A stretch of DNA of 64,000 bases from Deltaproteobacteria bacterium (lineage in GTDB: Bacteria; Myxococcota_A; Polyangia; Polyangiales; JADJMO01): positions 1 to 64,000 of the forward strand of contig JACPFM010000184.1 in NCBI GenBank assembly GCA_016182965.1, in the 5' to 3' direction. The position numbers and the translations under genes are program-made. Of this stretch, positions 59,441 to 64,000 are shown piece after piece. Within the stretch, counting starts at the first letter, position 1. The number at the start of each line of letters is the position of its first letter. The notes beneath the pieces were generated by a model. It worked only from the letters and a program-made list of their open reading frames with translations, was not told where the DNA came from and did not search any database.

Positions 59441-60616
59441 TCAGTCGGCCAACGCGACGATCTCGTGGATGTACTTGCCGCGCGCGACCGCGCTCGTCGC
59501 GCCGTCGGCCGCGCGGTGGACGATGCTGCGCCCGTCGCTGTGCACGACCGAGCCGTCGGGGCACAGATCGAAGTACAGCACCCCGCGCGCGACCGTCTCG
59601 ACCTCGCCGCCGGGCTTGCGTCGCACCAGCTCGCTGCTCGGATCGACGGCCGGGGCTTCGTCGTCTTCGGCGTCGGTCTCGCGCGCCGCGTCGACCAGGT
59701 TGCCGAGGACCAACATGCGCCGCGCGTCGGCGCGCCGCGCCTTGGCGTTGCCGCTGCGCAGCAGGGGCTTGCCGGAGTAACGCGCGCTGAAGAAGTTCAG
59801 GTACTGCACGAACGCCCAAATGAGCCGGAACGGGAACATCAGCGCGTCGAGGGCCACACGCCACAGCGCCGGCGCCTGGATGCGCCGGATCGGCCTGCGG
59901 ATCGCGTACACCGAGCCGTCGGCCGCCATGCGCGGCGCGCCGTAGTCGAAGCCCTCTTCTTCGAGGAGCGTCGTGATCTCCCCCTCTTCGACGTCGAGCC
60001 GGTGGATCGCAGTCGGCGAGAAGCCGGCGACGCTCCCCGAAGCGTCGCGCCCGATGCCGCACGATTGGTAGACGACCGCGCGCGCGCCGGGGACCCACGA
60101 GGGCGCGCCGTCGACCGCCTCGCCCTCGGTGATCTCGAGCAGCTCCGAGCCGTCGCCGCGCATGAGCGCGAGGTGGGCGAAGCCGCCCTTTCCGCGCACC
60201 GTGCAGGCGAAGACGTCCTCGTCGCGGTGGTAGGCAGGATCGCCGACGATCGCGTCGGCGCCGTGGAACAAGCGCCGCTCGTCGCGCGCGGAGAGGTCGT
60301 AGAGGAACAGCCCCGACACGACGCCCGACGACAGCGTGTAGGCGACCTGCCCGCGACGCGGGCCTCGACAGAGACCGGTGAACGCGATCGGGATCGCGCC
60401 CGGATCGCGCTCGAGCGCCTCGTCGGCGAACGCGCCGCCGAGTCCCATCATGAAGCGCGCGCCGCGGCCCTGCGTCTTCCAGGCGTTGCGGCGCGCGATC
60501 TTGGTCGCACGCACGCGCACCGACTGCGCGTACGGGCTCTCGATCTCGACCGGCTCCTCGGCCTCTTCGAGCTTCGCGAACAGCTTCCCCTGCGACAACC
60601 ACGCGACCGACGGCAT
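59441..60616 (-). CDS. TolB-like beta-propeller protein
   Basis: About 391 residues with repeated WD40/TolB-type strand signatures (RGQVAYTLSSGVVSGLFLYD, FACTVRGKGGFAHLALMRGD, PSWVPGARAVVYQSCG, APRMAADGSVYAIRRP, GKYIHEIV). A hydrophobic amphipathic segment (LWRVALDALMFPFRLIWAFV) interrupts the C-terminal part. No secretion signal is obvious at the chosen start (ATG 60616). The gene follows the kinase on the same strand with a gap of about 100 bases. Protein-interaction propeller; function unknown. Confidence 0.65.
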   Translation of the reverse strand: MPSVAWLSQGKLFAKLEEAEEPVEIESPYAQSVRVRATKIARRNAWKTQGRGARFMMGLGGAFADEALERDPGAIPIAFTGLCRGPRRGQVAYTLSSGVVSGLFLYDLSARDERRLFHGADAIVGDPAYHRDEDVFACTVRGKGGFAHLALMRGDGSELLEITEGEAVDGAPSWVPGARAVVYQSCGIGRDASGSVAGFSPTAIHRLDVEEGEITTLLEEEGFDYGAPRMAADGSVYAIRRPIRRIQAPALWRVALDALMFPFRLIWAFVQYLNFFSARYSGKPLLRSGNAKARRADARRMLVLGNLVDAARETDAEDDEAPAVDPSSELVRRKPGGEVETVARGVLYFDLCPDGSVVHSDGRSIVHRAADGATSAVARGKYIHEIVALAD

Positions 60617-60680
60617 GCAGATCACGAGGATACTTGGGTCGGCAGCCGGGCGCCCGTACCATCGAGCGCGGAGGTGGGGC

Positions 60681-62840
60681 ATGACGAGATCCGCTCGGGC
60701 CATCATCGGAGGCGCTCCGCTCGCCGCGCTCGTGCTGGTCGCGTCGGCTGCGAGCGGCAACCAGGCGCTCGCGAGCGACTGCGCGGGCGGCTTCAAGGAC
60801 ATCTACAACCCCGGCGATCTCGTCTGTGCGACGGGCGACGTCGACTACAAACCCGCGGGGAAGATCTGCAACGAAGCGTACATTCACGTCGTCCCCAAGG
60901 GGAACCCGAACCCGTTCGCGAAGCTCCCGGGGTTCACGCCGAAGTACGTGATCGGCTGCTCGGTCGGCGGCGCGTTCTTCGACGAGAAGATCTGGCTACC
61001 GCCGACGAAGCCCGGCACGTGGGAGCTCGTCATCGACGAGTTCCCCTTCGGCGGCGCCTTCGATCCGACACGCGACGCACGCAGCGGCGCGTTCATCGTG
61101 CGCGACGTGCCGGTGGTGATGAGCGTCGACGTCGCCGCCATCAAGGACGACGCGAAGAAGGGCCTCGCCGCGGCGCAGGGCATCTACCAGCTGACCCGGC
61201 TCTTGACCGCGCTCGACGCGCTGAGCACCGCGGCGGACTGGGGCGCCGCGTTCGGGATCTGGGGCGCGGCCGCCGCGATCGGCCTCGCCGTGTACTGCGA
61301 CGTGACCGGCGCCGACTGCCCGACCTCGTACGACAGCGCCGTCATCACGATGGGGAACAAGATCCTCCTCGGCATGTCCGACTCGCTGTCGCGCAAGTAC
61401 GGCGCGCTGATCGCCGATCCGCCCGACTCGAAGTTCCTCGAGATCGTTCCGCCCTCGCTCGCCGACGCGATCGCGCTCGGCGCGCCGTGGGCGCCGCGCG
61501 CCGCCGCCGAGCCGCCTCGCCGGCAGACGGCGATCGCGCAGCTCGTCGCGATCCAGTCGGCGTCGTGGGGCGCGATCGTCTCCGCGGTCGAGAAGCTGCA
61601 GGGCGCGAAGATCGCCAACTCCAACCTCGGCATGCTGCTGCAGGCCGAGAAGCTCGCCGCGCTGGTCTCGCTCGCGTCGGAGGCGGGCGATCGGATGATC
61701 ACCGAGATCACCGCCTTCGAAGCGTGGCTCTCCGGGGCCGGCGTGCTCGACAAGGGCGTCGATCCGACCGCGGTCAAGGGCGCGCTCGATTCCGTCGCTG
61801 CCTCCGGGTTCTCGAAGACCGACGAGGCGAAGCTCCGATCGTTCGGGCTGACCGACGCGGATCTCGCGACCGTCAAGGCGCAGATGGCCAAGCTGACGGT
61901 GCCGCCGTCGCTCTCGTACAAGGCGGTGCTCGACGGCCTGCGCGCCTCGTACGCGCACCTGCAGCCCGCGCTCACGAACCTCGCCAAGCAGGCCGAGGCG
62001 ATCCGCTCCGACTCGGCGTCGAAGACGTTCCGACCGCAGCCCGTCGCCAAGCTCACCCTGCCGACGTCCGCGAAGGTCGGGACGGCCGCCAGCCTGAGCG
62101 CCTCGGCCACTTCGTGGGACACGGCTGCGACGTTCACGTTCGACTGGGACGCCGACATGGACGGCGCGTTCGACGACGGCAAGGGCGCGACCCTCGCGTT
62201 CGTGCCGAAGGCGCCGGGCAAGACGCTCGTCGCGGTGCGCGCGACCGACGCCGCCGGCAGGATCGACGTCGTCTGGGGCACGGTCGACGTCACCTCCGTC
62301 AACGAGCCGCCCACGATCACCGGATGGGCACCGAAGGATCCAGCGCCGTTCGCGAAGGTCGGCGACAAGACGAGCTTCCACGTCGACGCGACGGATCCCG
62401 ACGGCGACGCGCTCACCTATGCGTGGAACGTCGACGGCAAGGCCGCCGGCGCCGGCGCCGATTTCTCGTTCGCCATGGCGGACGAGGACCCCCACCGCGT
62501 CTCGGTCGTCGTGTCCGACGGCAACGCGACCTCGCCCGACGCGACGCTGACGTTCGTCGTGCGCGCGGCCAGGTGGGCGCCGATCATCGGGCCGGACGGA
62601 GACGCCGGAACGACCGACGCGAGCACGAGCGACGCCGCAGCCGACGCACCCGCGCCCGACGCCGGCGGCGTGGACGCTGCGGGCACGGACGCGACCACCT
62701 CGCCGTCGGACGCGGCGAGCCCAGCCGAGTCGTCTGGCTGCGGATGCTCGACACCCGGTTCCCACGCGCCGCCGTCGGCGCTCGCCGCGCTCGCAGCCAT
62801 CGTCGTGGTCGCGCTGCGGCGAAAGCGGCGCGCGGCCTGA
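60681..62840 (+). CDS. Secreted protein with PKD-like domains and MYXO-CTERM tail
   Basis: A 719-residue protein with GGAGGTGG upstream of ATG 60681 and a signal peptide (ending near ALASD). The N-terminal part (about 30-200) has a hydrophobic stretch (WGAAFGIWGAAAAIGLAVYC). A helical middle follows (about 270-440), then two PKD/Ig-like domains (about 450-630: TFTFDWDADMDGAFDDGKGA; DATDPDGDALTYAWNVDGKA). An Asp/Ala/Thr linker precedes a canonical MYXO-CTERM tail (SSGCGCSTPG, a helix AALAAIVVVAL and RRKRRAA), which in myxobacteria marks surface or outer-membrane-vesicle proteins. It ends 3 bp before the opposite-strand lipoprotein gene. Confidence 0.82.
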   Translation: MTRSARAIIGGAPLAALVLVASAASGNQALASDCAGGFKDIYNPGDLVCATGDVDYKPAGKICNEAYIHVVPKGNPNPFAKLPGFTPKYVIGCSVGGAFFDEKIWLPPTKPGTWELVIDEFPFGGAFDPTRDARSGAFIVRDVPVVMSVDVAAIKDDAKKGLAAAQGIYQLTRLLTALDALSTAADWGAAFGIWGAAAAIGLAVYCDVTGADCPTSYDSAVITMGNKILLGMSDSLSRKYGALIADPPDSKFLEIVPPSLADAIALGAPWAPRAAAEPPRRQTAIAQLVAIQSASWGAIVSAVEKLQGAKIANSNLGMLLQAEKLAALVSLASEAGDRMITEITAFEAWLSGAGVLDKGVDPTAVKGALDSVAASGFSKTDEAKLRSFGLTDADLATVKAQMAKLTVPPSLSYKAVLDGLRASYAHLQPALTNLAKQAEAIRSDSASKTFRPQPVAKLTLPTSAKVGTAASLSASATSWDTAATFTFDWDADMDGAFDDGKGATLAFVPKAPGKTLVAVRATDAAGRIDVVWGTVDVTSVNEPPTITGWAPKDPAPFAKVGDKTSFHVDATDPDGDALTYAWNVDGKAAGAGADFSFAMADEDPHRVSVVVSDGNATSPDATLTFVVRAARWAPIIGPDGDAGTTDASTSDAAADAPAPDAGGVDAAGTDATTSPSDAASPAESSGCGCSTPGSHAPPSALAALAAIVVVALRRKRRAA

Positions 62841-62843
62841 GGG

Positions 62844-63794
62844 TCAGCCGCCGCCGCAGAGTAACGCGAGGCCGAGATCGCCGGAGCCCGACGCGGCGCA
62901 CTTGTTGTTGACGCAGCTGCGCGACTTGCACGACTCGGTCGAGGTGCAGGGAGCGCCGTCGGCCAGCGCCGCGGTGCACTGCTTGGTCGTGCTGTCGCAG
63001 TACGCTCCGTCGACGCACTGGTCCGAGGAATAGGTCTCGCAGGGCTGACCGATCGCCTTACGCGCGGCGCACTTCTTCGTCGACGAGTCGCAGTACGCGT
63101 CGCTCGTGCAGGAGTTCGAGGAGTAGCTCTCGCACGTCTCGCCGATCTTCGGGATCGTCGTGCACTTGTACGTCGTCGAGTCGCAGCGGATGCCGTCTTT
63201 GACGTTGCAGGTGTAGCCCTTGGGCGGGATGTCGGTGGCGGTCGACGTGGTCCACCAGGTCACGTTGCCGTCGACGGTGCCGACGCAGGGCGAGTCGCCG
63301 GCCTTGCCGACGATCGTCACCTGGCACTTCTTGATGGTGCTGCCGCCGCTCATGTAGAGGCTCGCGCACCGGACCTTCCCCTCGGCCGACGGCGCGCACT
63401 CGTCCTCGCCGCTGCAGGTCTCGCCGGGCTTCTTGGTGCCACCCGATCCGCCGCTGAACACGCCGTCGCAGGACGCCGGCGACATACCGTCCTCGCAGAA
63501 CGTCGGGCTCGACCTGTTGGCGCGCACGTCGGCCAGGCACTTGTCGGCCGCAGCCGCGTCGTAGCCCGTCCCGGCGAACGCGCCGAGGAAGGCGCGGCAC
63601 TGCGCGCCGTCGCTCGGCCGGCCGGCCTTCGCGCAGCACGGCATGTACTCCTGACACATCGCCGAGATGAAGGACTCGCTGGAGGAGTCCGAGCCGCCGC
63701 TGCTGCAGGCGACGCCCGCGACCACCCCCCCGACCACCATGGAGAGCGCGAAACCGGACGCGAGGAAGGAACGAAGAAGGCTCTGGCGTTGCAT
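62844..63794 (-). CDS. Cysteine-rich dickkopf-like lipoprotein
   Basis: A 316-residue lipoprotein (lipobox VVAGVAC) with about 26 Cys. The N-terminal part contains EYMPCCAKAGRPS and a C-x-C-rich core; from about 220 on, three repeats of the form GETCESYSSNSCTSDAYCDS, GQPCETYSSDQCVDGAYCDS and GAPCTSTESCKSRSCVNN resemble dickkopf N-terminal Cys-rich modules common in myxobacterial surface proteins. Repeats 1 and 2 are near-identical in spacing. ATG 63794 is chosen because the signal peptide starts there. Probably a disulfide-stabilised adhesive or binding protein; ligand unknown. Confidence 0.8.
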   Translation of the reverse strand: MQRQSLLRSFLASGFALSMVVGGVVAGVACSSGGSDSSSESFISAMCQEYMPCCAKAGRPSDGAQCRAFLGAFAGTGYDAAAADKCLADVRANRSSPTFCEDGMSPASCDGVFSGGSGGTKKPGETCSGEDECAPSAEGKVRCASLYMSGGSTIKKCQVTIVGKAGDSPCVGTVDGNVTWWTTSTATDIPPKGYTCNVKDGIRCDSTTYKCTTIPKIGETCESYSSNSCTSDAYCDSSTKKCAARKAIGQPCETYSSDQCVDGAYCDSTTKQCTAALADGAPCTSTESCKSRSCVNNKCAASGSGDLGLALLCGGG

Positions 63795-64000
63795 GGCCCC
63801 GACGACAGCACGAACGGGGCCATCCGTCGATGACGCGGGCAACAGCCTCCCTGCGCCGATGTCATGAAGAATCGCTCACGCCCTCGGTGCCAATCCACGT
63901 TCGCGGTCCCGGCCCCGGCGGACCCCGCTCCCTCAGCCCCCTGAGCCCGCCCGCGCATGCGAGCGCGGCTCGTGCCGCGAGGCGGTATCTTGGCGCCGAT

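Noticed and set aside
59108..62911. A 1267-codon plus-strand frame overlapping the kinase, propeller and MYXO-CTERM genes.
   Set aside because: It crosses genes on both strands and has Arg-rich shadow composition; the gene from 60681 in another frame has a signal peptide, domains and ribosome binding site.

Overview
The window looks like chromosomal DNA of a myxobacterium (Myxococcota, probably order Polyangiales). The evidence is very high GC with strong third-position GC bias, many lipoproteins with Asp/Ala/Thr-rich linkers after the lipobox, eukaryote-like Ser/Thr kinases with PEGA-type tails, MYXO-CTERM-like C-termini, and families I know mainly from myxobacteria (MXAN_5187-like, MXAN_6640-like, HmuY-like, IgGFc-binding-like). 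No rRNA, tRNA, CRISPR array or phage was seen. Identifications rest on motifs read by eye; no database search was run.

Layout. 0-10 kb: class II histone deacetylase-like hydrolase, a membrane sensor-like protein, a HEAT-repeat protein, a two-gene outer-membrane barrel operon, ftsY, a large envelope protein ending in 24 prolines, and a secreted HEAT protein. 10-12.5 kb: a HAMP membrane protein, then a decayed island holding two broken four-helix-bundle genes facing each other, a 128-bp tandem duplication and hexanucleotide arrays at both edges. 12.5-21 kb: alpha-2-macroglobulin lipoprotein plus penicillin-binding protein 1C, the conserved bacterial yfhM-pbpC pairing. 21-23 kb: a Tudor-like/zinc-ribbon gene pair, a small lipoprotein and a 178-bp palindromic MITE-like element.

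23-30 kb is the most coherent functional block. A tightly overlapping five-gene operon encodes two FixH/YtkA-like lipoproteins, an outer-membrane protein, a thioredoxin-fold lipoprotein with a Cys-Pro-Cys motif and a di-haem c-type lipoprotein. It meets, tail to tail, a RegB/RegA-type redox two-component system whose kinase keeps the quinone-site sequence. Beyond that lies a second di-haem lipoprotein whose secretion signal and haem domain are split by a frameshift at a C5 run. I infer an envelope electron-transfer or metal/redox-stress module under quinone-state control.

30-45 kb: a pseudokinase, two different secreted metalloprotease-like proteins overlapping tail to tail, a HmuY-like lipoprotein, an FAD monooxygenase, a LolC/LolE-like permease with a large insert, an active-looking Ser/Thr kinase, a diguanylate cyclase, an NmrA-like protein and a trypsin-like protease. 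45-64 kb: a Cys-rich phospholipase-A2-like lipoprotein, a remnant of a REP-associated (RAYT/IS200-like) transposase between inverted double hairpins, a parvulin-like lipoprotein, msrB, a response-regulator/histidine-kinase hybrid, a 1494-residue FecR/VIT/vWA/TPR protein, an acyltransferase, an IgGFc-binding-like lipoprotein, a zinc-ribbon Ser/Thr kinase, a propeller-like protein, a MYXO-CTERM surface protein and a Cys-rich lipoprotein.

Genes are packed very tightly. Six convergent pairs overlap or are separated by no more than about 16 bp, and several operons use ATGA stop-start overlaps.
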